The position numbers were made by a program, and so were the translations under genes. Of a stretch of 62,205 nucleotides of DNA, positions 7,235 through 17,300 are shown piece after piece. Under the pieces are notes generated by a model, which was given only the letters and a program-made list of their open reading frames with translations, searched no databases and was not told where the DNA came from. Numbering within the stretch: position 1 is the stretch's first letter; each line of letters opens with the position of its first letter. The DNA is from Alloboseaceae bacterium BT-24-1 (GTDB taxonomy: Bacteria > Pseudomonadota > Alphaproteobacteria > Rhizobiales > Beijerinckiaceae): NCBI GenBank assembly GCA_025846845.1, contig JAOYTL010000026.1, forward strand, positions 1 to 62,205, in the 5' to 3' direction.

Positions 7235-7938
7235 GCGGCAGTCCTTTTGCGGAAGGCGGAAACGAACCGCGACCAGAGCCCCGGCTTGGGAAGCGGCACG
7301 TCGCTGACGATGATGGCCGGCGGCGGGTCAGGCGTGGCCGCTGGCGGCGAAACAGGGAGCGGCGTGGCCCTCGGTAGCTCCGGCGCTGGAACGGCCTTGA
7401 CGGGCGGGACTAGCCAAAGCAATTCAGCGACGTTTTGTGAGGTGGCGTCCCCGAGCCGCCCCTTCGAGTCCGCCGTGTAGACGAGAGCTTTCCCGTTGTT
7501 GGAATAGACGCCGTCAAGGAACAGCTTGCGCTCTTTCTGCCGTCGCGGGATCAGCTCCGCCGGCTTGTTCCAGACGAGGAACTGATCTGCCGCAGCCTTG
7601 CGGTTGCCAGCGTTCAGCCTCTTCGTGAGGGTAGCGGTCGCGATGGCTCCGGTGTTGTAGTGCCAATGCACGAGCGCATCGAACTCGTGCTGTTTGAGCG
7701 GCACTTTCACTGCCTTCAGGACGGCATTCTCGTATTTGACGAGGTCTTTGCGGAACAGCTCGATGCAATCCTTGAGAGGGGTTGCGATGCCTCGCTTCAT
7801 TGTGGCCGGGTCCGGAGCCCCTGCGCCTTTGGTATGGCCGATCCCGTAGGTCCAGACGCCCACGCTATCGAGGTACGGGTACGGCACGATGCCTTCCGAG
7901 CAGACAATCTCGATCAGGCCCTTGTCGCTGACTTTCAT
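7231..7938 (-). CDS. Endolysin, GH24 lysozyme (T4-type fold)
   Basis: 235 aa. The catalytic set E15, D24 and T30 sits in CSEGIVPYPYLDSVGVWTYG with the same spacing as E11/D20/T26 of T4 lysozyme, followed by IGHT. FDALVHWHYNTGA and RRQKERKLFLDG are family landmarks. It cleaves the glycan of peptidoglycan. Residues about 175-220 are a proline-rich tail (PPAATPDPPPA) ending in a basic segment; no N-terminal signal-anchor is visible, so export depends on the holin encoded next to it. Confidence 0.88.
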   Translation of the reverse strand: MKVSDKGLIEIVCSEGIVPYPYLDSVGVWTYGIGHTKGAGAPDPATMKRGIATPLKDCIELFRKDLVKYENAVLKAVKVPLKQHEFDALVHWHYNTGAIATATLTKRLNAGNRKAAADQFLVWNKPAELIPRRQKERKLFLDGVYSNNGKALVYTADSKGRLGDATSQNVAELLWLVPPVKAVPAPELPRATPLPVSPPAATPDPPPAIIVSDVPLPKPGLWSRFVSAFRKRTAA

Positions 7939-8006
7939 GCATTGCTCCGATATGGGAAAGCCGCCCGGAGGGGGACCGGTCAGAACTGCTGCTGACTTTC
8001 GTCCGG

Positions 8007-9167
8007 CTACGGCACGGCGCGGTAGCAGCCGGTGATCAGGATGTCGCCGGATGCCTCGACCTGAACCGAACCATGGCTGCCACCATTCGGATCGCAGGCG
8101 ACGAGCTGAAGCATGTTGCTCCCGCCGCTGAGCCAGGTGGTCAGCTGAAGGCCGCTGCCGGCGCTGACGCCGCTGTGGAAGATCGGAATGGTCTGGTCGA
8201 CAGCTGCGGCGAAAGGCAAACCGCCGATCACTGCGCCGCCGTGACCGCTGAAACCCGACCAGGTGCAGCGGGCGTTGATGAAGACGAGATCACCGACACG
8301 GTGCCAAGAGCCATTCGACATGGCCTGGCTTCCGCTGCCCAAACCGGCATAGACCGGCGCCCAATCCCCGGACGGCATACCAAGCTTGTCGTCATAGAAG
8401 CCGCTGAGGCCAACGCCCGGCAGGCTGCCAGGGAAGTAGTTAGGACCAGCGTTCCCAGTCTTGATATCCCCACCAATGTCACGCCAAAACTTGTGCCCAG
8501 TAGCTGCCCCGATGAAGGTGACTCCTCCAGCTTCAATGCACCCCGAAACAGTTGAAACGGCGAACGCGGTGGAAAAGTGCGGGGTTCCTTGCAGAGTGAC
8601 TGCGACCGGCCCAACACCGAGATACCCGTTGGTATGCTGGAAGTAGTGCGCGCCCGCCCCGCCCACAATCTTGTATGGCTTATAGCTGACCATCCAGCCG
8701 GCGTTGTCGACGAACTGATGGTATTCCACGCAGGTGTCATAGACCATGCCATCGCCGACAGAAATGCGGCCCGAATGACAGGAGTGCAGCCCGGAGCCGG
8801 CGCCGCCGACGCGAAGATGGGAGACCACCACTTCTGCGCTACCAATAAGAACAGCATCATTGCGGGCGCCGGAAGCAGTGATGGTCGGAATGTTAGCGGT
8901 ATCGATAGCAGTAATGCTGACGACACCCGGCTTAATATCCCTGCCGCCTGCATCGCTGATGCCAGAAGTGAACGTGCCGCCCAGCTTAATGGTGGCGACG
9001 CGTCCGCCAAGATCAATCGTCTCGGTGATCAAATCCCAGGGCTTCTGCGGGGTCTTGAATGCGCCGGCCGGAGAATTTGAAAGGCCATCATTGGCGTCGT
9101 CCCCGTCGTTGCGAACAAAATATTCGCGGGGACCGGTGAGTAGCTCGCGGGCGGTCATTCCAGGCAT
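8007..9167 (-). CDS. Tail spike, right-handed beta-helix type
   Basis: 386 aa. The N-terminus (REYFVRNDGDDANDGLSNSP, then GAFKTPQKPWDLI) is the entry signature of phage beta-helix tail proteins. Repetitive short strands follow (VVVSHLRVGGAGSGLHSCHS). The C-terminus (about 285-386) looks like a trimerising receptor-binding domain. It probably binds or degrades a surface polysaccharide. It is the last virion gene before the lysis genes. Confidence 0.7.
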   Translation of the reverse strand: MPGMTARELLTGPREYFVRNDGDDANDGLSNSPAGAFKTPQKPWDLITETIDLGGRVATIKLGGTFTSGISDAGGRDIKPGVVSITAIDTANIPTITASGARNDAVLIGSAEVVVSHLRVGGAGSGLHSCHSGRISVGDGMVYDTCVEYHQFVDNAGWMVSYKPYKIVGGAGAHYFQHTNGYLGVGPVAVTLQGTPHFSTAFAVSTVSGCIEAGGVTFIGAATGHKFWRDIGGDIKTGNAGPNYFPGSLPGVGLSGFYDDKLGMPSGDWAPVYAGLGSGSQAMSNGSWHRVGDLVFINARCTWSGFSGHGGAVIGGLPFAAAVDQTIPIFHSGVSAGSGLQLTTWLSGGSNMLQLVACDPNGGSHGSVQVEASGDILITGCYRAVP

Positions 9168-9220
9168 GTTCCCTCAAGGGGGTGGGGTTGGATCTTCGAT
9201 ATGCGCCCGGAGGCGGCTCG

Positions 9221-10171
9221 TCAGATTTTGATGATCGAGTTGACGATGGCCGTCGGCTGCACGTTGTTGTGCGCGCTCCCGCCACCGATCTGGTTTAGTT
9301 CCAGAACGAAGTTCTGACCGCTTGGCGGCGACGTCGATGCGTTGTTGTAGCCGTTGAAGGCGGCCGCAGAAGAACCGGCCAGATACGACGTGCCACCGAT
9401 CGCGATCAGGTAGCCTTGCGCGGGATAGGTGACGAACACCGTCCCGGTCGGAGTAAAGACCGGCAGCTCGGCATATGTCAGCGTGATGTTCTGGGCGCCT
9501 CCGGCGGTGCCGAGCGTGATGCCGCTGATCCCTGAACCGGCGGAGGTCAAGCGCCCTGCCGTCGATCCGCCCATGTCATCCCGGCCAGCTTTTACACGGC
9601 CCCGAAGATCAGGAATATTGAACGTCGTGGTGCCGTTGCCGCCTCCCCACCATGTGCCGATCACTGTGAACAATGGCGCGTAGGTCGTGCGGCTGATCGC
9701 AGACCCATCGCAAAGGAGCCAGCCAGCCGGAATATTCGGACCGCCGAAGTCTGCGATCGTCCCGGTTGGCGTCTCATTGAACGTGTTCGCCCGGTAGATC
9801 TCGGTCCCGCTCGAGTAGAAGATCTGCCGCGAGCCTTGAGCGATCACTACGCCGACCGAGCCCACCGCAGCAGATTTGATCGTGACCGAGAACGAACCGG
9901 TCGTGCCGTTCGAAACGATGAAGAAGCCGCCGACCTGCGGGTAAAGGACCGAGACGTTCGCGCTCAACGTGCCAGACAGGACGAAGACGAGGTTCTGCGC
10001 CTGCGTCGCGTTGAGCGTGACGTTCGACGAGCTCAAGGCAACCGGCAGTGATGCCGAAATGTTCGAGTCGATGACCGAGAAGTTGGCGTTGAGCGGCGGC
10101 CCCCACGTGTTCACCCGATCTCCGGTGCCCATGAGGTCGTAAGCGCGATTCGGGGTGAAGGTTGATGCCAT
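9221..10171 (-). CDS. Tail fibre with phage tail-collar domain
   Basis: 316 aa. Residues about 135-200 match the tail collar family: PAGWLLCDGSAISRTTYAPL, then FNIPDLRGRVKAGRD. The C-terminal NVQPTAIVNSIIKI is the usual end of these trimeric fibre tips. The N-terminus (YDLMGTGDRVNTWGPPLN) is a typical virion attachment region. An intrinsic terminator precedes it at 10183-10211, so it may need read-through or its own promoter. Confidence 0.82.
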   Translation of the reverse strand: MASTFTPNRAYDLMGTGDRVNTWGPPLNANFSVIDSNISASLPVALSSSNVTLNATQAQNLVFVLSGTLSANVSVLYPQVGGFFIVSNGTTGSFSVTIKSAAVGSVGVVIAQGSRQIFYSSGTEIYRANTFNETPTGTIADFGGPNIPAGWLLCDGSAISRTTYAPLFTVIGTWWGGGNGTTTFNIPDLRGRVKAGRDDMGGSTAGRLTSAGSGISGITLGTAGGAQNITLTYAELPVFTPTGTVFVTYPAQGYLIAIGGTSYLAGSSAAAFNGYNNASTSPPSGQNFVLELNQIGGGSAHNNVQPTAIVNSIIKI

Positions 10172-10182
10172 CGGCCTCGCCC

Positions 10183-10211
10183 AAAAGAAAAGGCCGCCCC
10201 GGAGGACGGCC
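10183..10211 (-). terminator. Internal intrinsic terminator in late operon
   Basis: On the minus strand an 8 bp stem (10204-10211 with 10192-10199, including one G-T pair) and a 4-base loop are followed by TTTTCTTTT. It lies between the pyrophosphatase-like gene and the collar-fibre gene. Its loop region resembles the terminators at 26348-26377 and 36063-36086. Confidence 0.75.
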
Positions 10212-10243
10212 CGATTACAGGTATGAAAGCGGCGTACGCGGCG

Positions 10244-10780
10244 TCAGCGCCGCCGCGGTTGGTATGCGATCGGCTTCAATGCGCCCTCGCCTGAGAGCCA
10301 TGCCTTGAGCGCTGGTATGCTGATGGCGACCAGTGCTCCGATGCGCTTGGAGCCGCTCCCGTCGGAAAAGCCGCCGCAATAGGTCATCTTGGCGTGGCCG
10401 CGGTTGCGGAACCCGAGCAATATCTTGTGCTCATCGAACGCGCCGGTGGCAGGGTCTATCTGGTCGACGACGAAGGCGAGCGGCGCGTCGGCATGAGGAC
10501 CGACATAGGCGTCCGCATGATCGCCGTCCGCGCCTTCCGTTCGGCGGATATAGCCGTAGTCTGCGGGCAGTCGGCACGACCAGCGCTTGCCGGTCGGACC
10601 GCGCCCAGTCCGCACCTGACCCTTCTTCGTCTCGATCGAGATAGGAAGCCCCTGGAACGACACGCGCTCCTTGGGGTAATTTCCCGCTTCCTTCTGCGCT
10701 TCGGTCGGAGCGACGCGCCCGCCAGACCGACGCGGCTGCCGCAGAGAAGCCAGCAGCGCATCGACCTCGTCAGCCCTCAT
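10244..10780 (-). CDS. Inorganic pyrophosphatase-like domain protein
   Basis: 178 aa from the ATG at 10780, which has an AGAGGA ribosome binding site; an in-frame start at 10861 has none. Residues 45-130 resemble the pyrophosphatase-like domain found in phage polyvalent proteins. KGQVRTGRGPTGKRWSCRLP is followed by ADYGYIRRTEGADGDHADAY, which parallels the soluble PPase motif DYGFI...GDGDPLD. D85, D87 and D90 would be the metal-binding acids. It is probably carried in or made with the virion, given its place among ejection genes. Hydrolysis of pyrophosphate or another nucleotide-linked substrate is inferred. Confidence 0.65.
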   Translation of the reverse strand: MRADEVDALLASLRQPRRSGGRVAPTEAQKEAGNYPKERVSFQGLPISIETKKGQVRTGRGPTGKRWSCRLPADYGYIRRTEGADGDHADAYVGPHADAPLAFVVDQIDPATGAFDEHKILLGFRNRGHAKMTYCGGFSDGSGSKRIGALVAISIPALKAWLSGEGALKPIAYQPRRR

Positions 10781-10934
10781 CTTGGTCCTCTCAACTATTG
10801 CGCGCATGTTTCGACAAAATTCCGGGACACCGACTCCGCTGGTTGGCTGGAACAGCCGCATACCCGCAGAGATTGCCGTTTACTTAGGCGGGGCGCGGTG
10901 AGATAGATCGAAGAACGCAACCAGGCCGCGCAAC

Positions 10935-11237
10935 ATGACCCCGCAGGAACGCGAAGAGGAAGAACTGCTGATCGAGGCTATTGACTATGCGATAGCGACA
11001 ACTCAGTCCGTGGCGCTGAAATTCCTGCGCGGCGTGGCGATGGCGGTCGTTGCGGTGGTGCTGTCAGCGATCCAGAGCCATACCGACTATCCAGAATGGC
11101 TCATCGGGATGCTCGTCTTCGCGATCTCGTTCAGCCGAACGTACCGATGGGTAGCCAAAGCGCTTATCATCTGGTTGGCCGTCCTATGCCTCGTTCCGCC
11201 GAGCATGCTGGCTTGGTTTAGCGGCCCGCGCTCGTAA
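10935..11237 (+). CDS. Small membrane protein on opposite strand (candidate moron)
   Basis: 100 aa. An acidic N-terminus (MTPQEREEEELLIEAIDYAI) is followed by hydrophobic segments at about 30-47, 53-66 and 73-95. It is transcribed against the late operon, in a 556 bp gap between late genes. Independent orientation suggests a moron-like insertion, perhaps expressed from the prophage. No clear promoter is seen. Function unknown. Confidence 0.5.
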   Translation: MTPQEREEEELLIEAIDYAIATTQSVALKFLRGVAMAVVAVVLSAIQSHTDYPEWLIGMLVFAISFSRTYRWVAKALIIWLAVLCLVPPSMLAWFSGPRS

Positions 11238-11255
11238 CGCGATATCAGAGGCAGG

Positions 11256-11330
11256 ATGACGGGCTTCTTCCACATCGTCTTCTGGTTCGCCATCGTGGCT
11301 CCGTTCGTGATGACGATCCGTTGGTGGTGA
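11256..11330 (+). CDS. Putative 24-aa membrane micro-protein
   Basis: ATG at 11256 preceded by AGAGGCAGG. The peptide is MTGFFHIVFWFAIVAPFVMT then IRWW: a single hydrophobic span with a short basic/aromatic end. It follows the + strand membrane gene by 18 bp. Support is limited to ribosome binding site, hydrophobicity and position. Confidence 0.35.
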   Translation: MTGFFHIVFWFAIVAPFVMTIRWW

Positions 11331-11336
11331 GGCGCT

Positions 11337-14333
11337 CTATCGGTTCTCTGTGCGCTCCGACGCCGCCCCCTCCGCGCCAAATACACGGAAGCGGTTCAAT
11401 TGCCGCTGCAACTCCAGCCATGGCCCTCGGTCCATCTTGGGGGGCGCCTCCCGCAGCAACGTGCGAGCCAGAGCAGGATCAAGGAGCGCCTCCTTCACAA
11501 TATCCTGAACCTTCTGCAGACCGGCGTTTCTCGCCGAATTGGCCCAACCGGCTGCCGCACCTAGCGGGATGCCGGCTGGCCCCAGCGCGAACCATCCCGC
11601 AGTCGCGCCGGCGGCCGAGCCGCTGGTCTTCCCCAGCTTCAAGATGCGCGACAGAACCGTCTCTCCGCCCTTAGCCGCCGCCAACAAATCCTGCGGCGTG
11701 TTCGAGCCCCCGGGGAGTTTGATTGCGGTGACCGATCGGTTGGCGCGCGTGATGTCCTCCGCGATTCGGCCCATCATCTCGACCTCTTGCGGCGTGAAGA
11801 CCTGGCGCAGGGTGTCACGGTTCTGTTTGACGAAATTCTGGAAAGCGTTCGCGCTGATCAGGTTCGTGCCGGAGGTGGCTGCCTCGGCATTCGTCATCAG
11901 CTTGGAATTGATGTGGTCCGCGACCGCCCTCCGCAGCCCCGCGATCCCGTCTGGCGTCGCACGGGCGCGCAGGACGAGATTGCGCATTTCCTGCACACCA
12001 TCCTGCTTGCCGAAGATGCCGCCTATCGTCTTCACGACGTCCTGCGGGTCGGTGACACCAATCAGCTTGCCGACGATGCCGGCCTGAGCCGCATCCAAGG
12101 CTTCGCGGCGCATGGTAGCGGCGGCCGCCATGGCCTCGCTGGCGCGCGAAGCCGTGGCAAACTGATTCCGCAATCCAGGGACCGCATCGAGGGCCGGCCC
12201 ATGAGCCTGCTGCCATGCGGCGAACCTTGCCGGGTCGATCGTGCCGTCCGGGCGGAATGCGCGGGACTGGCGTAGGGATGCAGCCGCAGCTTGGGTGAGA
12301 TCGGCATTGGCCCGGGTAGCGTCGCCGACCGCCTCGCGGTATAGGTTCGCTCGCTCGCCCCCCTCCGCTCCCGCACGGAAGAACTTGCCCGGAACGGCAC
12401 TGTCGAGAGAGCGGAAATCGCCCGCGATCCCGTTCGTACGGAGCGTTTCGCCAACCGGTCCTTGATTGAACGTGCCTTTGCGCTCGCGCGTCGCCGCGCT
12501 TGCCGCTCTCAGTCGCTCTGCTGCGGCTTCGTCGAGGTTTGCTGCGAGAGGCTGGCCCGGTACGCCTTGATTTCCCGGAGGATTGCTAGATCCCCCTCGG
12601 TTCGGGATTTCTGCTCCAGATGCTGGAGAAACAGAGGGCGTTCGTACGGGTCCAGTTCCTCCAGCACCCGAGAGAGCGACTGCCCCGGAGTCTCGTTCGG
12701 CTTTCCAGCGCTGGGCCTGTGCACGTAGGTTCGCCTCGAGCGTGTCCTCGGCACGCATGGTGCCGGCTGCAACGGCTTCGGCCTCCTGAGCCACACGCCG
12801 CTGCACGGCGGTATCAATAGTGTTTTCGAGCGCGCCGCGCAATTGTGTCAGACGAGCGAGAACGGGGCTTTCGCCCGCGACGCGACGCTCCTCGCGCATG
12901 GCCGTCGAAATCCGCGACCTCAGATCCGTGAGTTCTCGAAACGGCAGCACCTGGTCATAGGAATTGATCGCGTCGATGATCGCTCTCTCCTCGCCCGCGA
13001 TTGGTCGGGCGGATGGTGAGACCCGGCTTTCGACCGTTTGCGCGGCGACGCGAAGCGGGCTCACGTCGAGCGCCAGCGAGCCATCTGGGTCGACTGCATT
13101 CCAGAGTTGGCGCTCCTGCGCCTTCAGGCTGGCGTTACGCGCCGCCAGCGCGGTCCGCATGGCCTCGCCGACATCCTCCGCGCCCACGGTCGGGATGCCG
13201 TCGGCCGCCTGCCGCGCCTGCCCAGCGATACGGTCGACGATCGCCTGCGATTGATCATCGATATGCTGGACCTGCTGACGCAGGAGGTTCGACACGTCAG
13301 CGGCAGACCCTGTGGGCTGAACGGCCTCAAGAGCTCCGACTCGCGCAGCGTTCTGCTCCGCGCGACGTGTCATGAAATCGGTCGGGTTTGCTGTAGCGAC
13401 CTCTCGCTCAAGCGCTCCAATCCCCATGTCCCCGGTGCGCTGGAAAGTGGTCGGCGCCGATCCTGGGACCACCTCACCCGGTTTCGCGCCCGGATGCATG
13501 GTCGCCGGGTCTTCCAGGGCGGCACGGAAGGCAACCGGGTTTTCGGAGCGATCGAGCAGTTCACGGGCTGCGAGGTCGCGACGCCCCTGCTCGCGGAGCG
13601 GCGCGGTACCAGATTGAACAGCGTCCTTGACACGCGCCGCGCCGCGCTCGACCGCAGCAGGAGCAACGGCTCCGGTGATGCCGCCGGCGATAGCTCCTAC
13701 CGGCTTGGCGAAGGGCTCGAACCATGTGCCCTTGGTCAGATCGTGCAGGCCTTCTGAGCCCCCGCCTGCGCCCAAGGTGGACAGCACGCGTTGCCATAGA
13801 CTGCCGCCGCCCATGACCATGCCTGGCGCCATCTCGGCTACGGCGCCGGTATAGCGCCCCGCATCGGTCTTCGGCTTGTACAGCGGTCCGGTCGCGGTCT
13901 CGATCGCGCCCTGGATGTTCTCCGGCGTCATCACGTCGCCGGCGGACGGAATGTTGAACATCGAATTCTTGCGACGGTCCTCATCCACCTTCTTGCGGAG
14001 CGCGGCGCTCTCCTCCGGCGACGTCCCCGTCACCTTGTCCAGAACGAACTCGGGGACGCTCTTCAGCAGCCCCGGGATGCCTGCGACGCCAGCCACGCCG
14101 CGTGCGAGGCTGGAAGGCAACGTCTTCGCGATGTCCTCCCACACGCCCACGTCCGCCTCCGGCTCGCGTTGAGCTCGGGTTGAGAAGCCCATGTTCGGCG
14201 ATGGCTTCTGCTCGACCGGCTTGTCGTTCGCCCACCAGGCGTCGGCGGGGGGAGCGGCGGAGGATGCCGCCGGAGCCGCAGTGTCGGCCGTGACGACCGG
14301 GTCGGCTTCCCACCAGTTGCCAGGCTCTGCCAT
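11337..14333 (-). CDS. Large internal virion / DNA ejection protein
   Basis: 998 aa. The N-terminus is rich in Trp, Ala and Pro (MAEPGNWWEADPVV, then ADAWWANDKP). Gly/Ala hydrophobic segments are at about 170-225 (GMVMGGGSLWQRVLSTLGAG, PVGAIAGGITGAVAP) and near the C-terminus (GKTSGSAAGATAGWFALGPA). The middle is long coiled coil. Size, composition and position after the S74 ejection protein match podovirus proteins expelled into the cell envelope during DNA entry. No enzymatic domain is recognised. It starts 3 bp after the preceding gene ends, showing tight co-expression. Confidence 0.65.
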   Translation of the reverse strand: MAEPGNWWEADPVVTADTAAPAASSAAPPADAWWANDKPVEQKPSPNMGFSTRAQREPEADVGVWEDIAKTLPSSLARGVAGVAGIPGLLKSVPEFVLDKVTGTSPEESAALRKKVDEDRRKNSMFNIPSAGDVMTPENIQGAIETATGPLYKPKTDAGRYTGAVAEMAPGMVMGGGSLWQRVLSTLGAGGGSEGLHDLTKGTWFEPFAKPVGAIAGGITGAVAPAAVERGAARVKDAVQSGTAPLREQGRRDLAARELLDRSENPVAFRAALEDPATMHPGAKPGEVVPGSAPTTFQRTGDMGIGALEREVATANPTDFMTRRAEQNAARVGALEAVQPTGSAADVSNLLRQQVQHIDDQSQAIVDRIAGQARQAADGIPTVGAEDVGEAMRTALAARNASLKAQERQLWNAVDPDGSLALDVSPLRVAAQTVESRVSPSARPIAGEERAIIDAINSYDQVLPFRELTDLRSRISTAMREERRVAGESPVLARLTQLRGALENTIDTAVQRRVAQEAEAVAAGTMRAEDTLEANLRAQAQRWKAERDSGAVALSGAGGTGPVRTPSVSPASGAEIPNRGGSSNPPGNQGVPGQPLAANLDEAAAERLRAASAATRERKGTFNQGPVGETLRTNGIAGDFRSLDSAVPGKFFRAGAEGGERANLYREAVGDATRANADLTQAAAASLRQSRAFRPDGTIDPARFAAWQQAHGPALDAVPGLRNQFATASRASEAMAAAATMRREALDAAQAGIVGKLIGVTDPQDVVKTIGGIFGKQDGVQEMRNLVLRARATPDGIAGLRRAVADHINSKLMTNAEAATSGTNLISANAFQNFVKQNRDTLRQVFTPQEVEMMGRIAEDITRANRSVTAIKLPGGSNTPQDLLAAAKGGETVLSRILKLGKTSGSAAGATAGWFALGPAGIPLGAAAGWANSARNAGLQKVQDIVKEALLDPALARTLLREAPPKMDRGPWLELQRQLNRFRVFGAEGAASERTENR

Positions 14334-14335
14334 GG

Positions 14336-17300
14336 TCAGTTCTCCCGGCGCCGCCAGCGGCCGCCATGGTAGACAAGCGCGCGGCCCGATTGGTCCTTGC
14401 TGCGCTGCCCCTCGCGATACGGCTGCGCCGGCCGCGCGCTTCCGAAGAAGTCCGGCTCCGGATCGCTGCCCGGCTCCTCAAGTCCCGTCGGCTCCTTCGC
14501 CACAACAGCGCCACCCGAAGCTCGAGCCGCCACGCCGCCCTTCGTGCGCTCGACGCCATTCGGGTCGCGGTACTTCGCGCCAGGCTCCAGCTTGTCGTAT
14601 TCAGCTTTCGATGTTGGCGCCTTGACCGGCGCCGCGACATACTTCTGCCAGTTGCCCAGATTCTGCCGGCTCAAGGAGAGCTTGCCGTCCTTGTCCGCCT
14701 GAACGACAGGGTTCTCGTTGACGTAGCGATCCCATGCGTCGTCCGCGCCGGAGAGGGTCTTATTGCGCGCGCGCCAGGTTTGGTAGAAGCGCTGACGCTC
14801 GATCGCGCGCTCGGCAACGCCCTCGTATGTCGCGAGCGTCTGGTTCGCGGCATCGTCCGACATGCCAAGTCCCGGGGTCGCCGAGTTGAGCATCGCCTGC
14901 TCCTTGTCGGAGATCGCGCCCTTCAGCTTGGTCGAGAGATCCAGCTTGAAGTTAGTCGCGGCCGATTCGAGCGCTTGGCCTCCGCCATAGCCGGCCATGC
15001 CTGCGATCTTGGAGGCCGGCCCAGCCAGGGGCATCCCCTCGTAGCTGACCCCCTTGCGAAGCTCGCGCAGGTTGTTGACGCTCTGGCGGATGCCGCGCGC
15101 GCCCTCGGCCGCCTCATCCAGCCCCTTCAGCCGCTCGAACTCGGATTTGCGGGTCAGTTCGGCCTCCGGGTCGCGGGGCTTCGCGCCGGTGACGACGCCG
15201 GGCTGGAAAACCATTTCGCCGGTGCCGACGTCCATCTTGTAGGAGCCGGCGACCGTATTGCCCTCGGCATCGGTGCCTTGGCCCGGGATGATGGTGAACT
15301 TGGTCTTCTCCTCCAGGGCCTTGTTCCGGCGCTCGCTCTCCTCTGCCTGGCGCTTGCTGAGGTCGATGCGCTCGCGCTCGTAGCCCAGCCGCTCGCGGGC
15401 CTCTTGCGCGCGCTGTAGCAAGCTCTTGTCGGCGTTTGCAGCTGAGCGCTCGCGCAGCCCGTAGTCGCGGTCCTGCGTCAGGGTCTGCCGCGCCCGATCG
15501 CGCTCTTCGGCGGCGAGTTTCGCCTTGGCCTGCTGCGACCCGAGATAAAATTGGAGGCCTGCAAGGCCACCCTCGCCGATCTGCTGACCGGCGCCCCGGC
15601 CGCGGGAGCCCATCATGCCAAGGCCGGCGGCGATCAGGGCCATCTGGACGTCCTTGGGCAGGTATCCAAGGCCAAAGCCCTTGTCGGGGTCGGGCTTGGC
15701 TGCGGCCGGCGCCGCGGATGCACCGGGGCCAGACAGCGGAAGAACGCCGGTCGGCTTGACGGCGTCGAACGCGGTGGTGCGGCCGCTGGGGTTGTTCTCG
15801 TCCTCTGCGGCGTAAGCGGCCGGGGCGACGCCACCCGACGGCGCAGATCGCGCCATGAGCCCGGTTGTTGCGGGAGCACCGCCATAACCGTGCGCGAAAA
15901 AGCGATGCGCGCCGATGTCGGCGCCAGTGCCATCATCCCATTTCGGAGCGTCGCGCCCCAGTGACGCTTGCGCCTTGGGTGCGTAGAAGTGCGTCGCACC
16001 GCCCGTAGGGTCGTCTAGATTCCGGAAGACCGAATCGAGCTCCTTGGCGGTCTGCTGGAATTTCCCAGGGCCCATGTTCATCATGCGGGACTGGCCGGCC
16101 TCTGTCATCCAAGGCTCGAACTGGCCCTTCGCAGTGACGACGTCGGATGGCGTCATGCCGCTCTCGGCAGCACGGTTCTTGATCACCGAAGCGACCGCGC
16201 GCTTGCCTTCCGGGCTTTCGCCGGCCGCCTCGCCGTAGACGGTGCGGATGATGGCGTTGATGTCCTGCGGATGCTGGACCATGCCGAGCGCCCGCTCGAG
16301 CCGCATCGTGTCCATATCGTTCTCAGCCGTGTGGACGACATTGCCACCGGGGCGCGCGGACCGCCATGCCGGCTCGATTGCGTCTCTCTCGGAATAGGCG
16401 ACCGGCTCCGGCTCTGGAGCATACGGGATCGGTCCACCGATGGGTTCAGGGTCAAAGAACGGGGCTATGCCGCCGCTGGCGCGCGGGAGCCGGTAAGCGC
16501 CGTCAGTCCCGCGCTCCATGTCCGGAACGACGCCGCCGCGGGCGTAGACGAGGCCCATTCCGCCTGGGGCACCGGAGAATGCGTCCGCGATAGAGCCAAC
16601 GCCAGACGAGCCGAACGACACCGGGCTGATGTCCATGGGGCCGCTCGAGCCGACGCCCTTGAGCAACCCGCCCAGCTGGCTGCCCATCTTGCCGTAATCG
16701 CTCTGGCCGCCCTCCTCCTTCATGCTGGCGCTCGGCATCGCAGCTTGCGCGCCCATGAGGGCGGCGCGGAACTTCATCGGCGACGTGTCGGGGATGCGGC
16801 TCTTGACGCGGCCAGTGTACGGAACGCCGCCGTCCGCAAAGCCGGGCCGAGCGGCATCGTCTGTCGCGCGCTCGTAATCGACCATCTTGATGCCACCGAA
16901 GTCGCCCACCGCCTCCGGGTGCACGTCCTCGACGTCCTGCGCCATCAAACCGATTTCGGTCTTCGGAGAGCCCTTGAAGCGGTAGCGGTAGATCGGCTGC
17001 CCGTCGAAGGTCTCGCCGATCTGCTCGATGTCGTCTTTCAGGCGCTCGTCGGAGAACATTGCCGACGCGAGCGAAATGCCGGCGCCAAGGTACTGGCCAA
17101 TATTGCTGCTGCCGGGCGTCTTGGTCGTGCTGCTCCCTGACGACGTCGAGCCCGCTCCGGAGCCGATGCCCCCGAGGATGTTGGCGAGCCAACTCTGCGA
17201 CTGGAACGGGTAGGCCTGCTGGCTTAGCCAGTCCTCATAGCCCGCGTCCGCGGTCGCCTGGTTGTTCTGCTGGCGAACGCCCCCGGCCTGGATCTGCGCC

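Noticed and set aside
7950..7985. Possible hairpin between endolysin and tail spike genes
   Set aside because: The GC-rich stem is poor and only three T residues follow on the minus strand, unlike the four accepted terminators.
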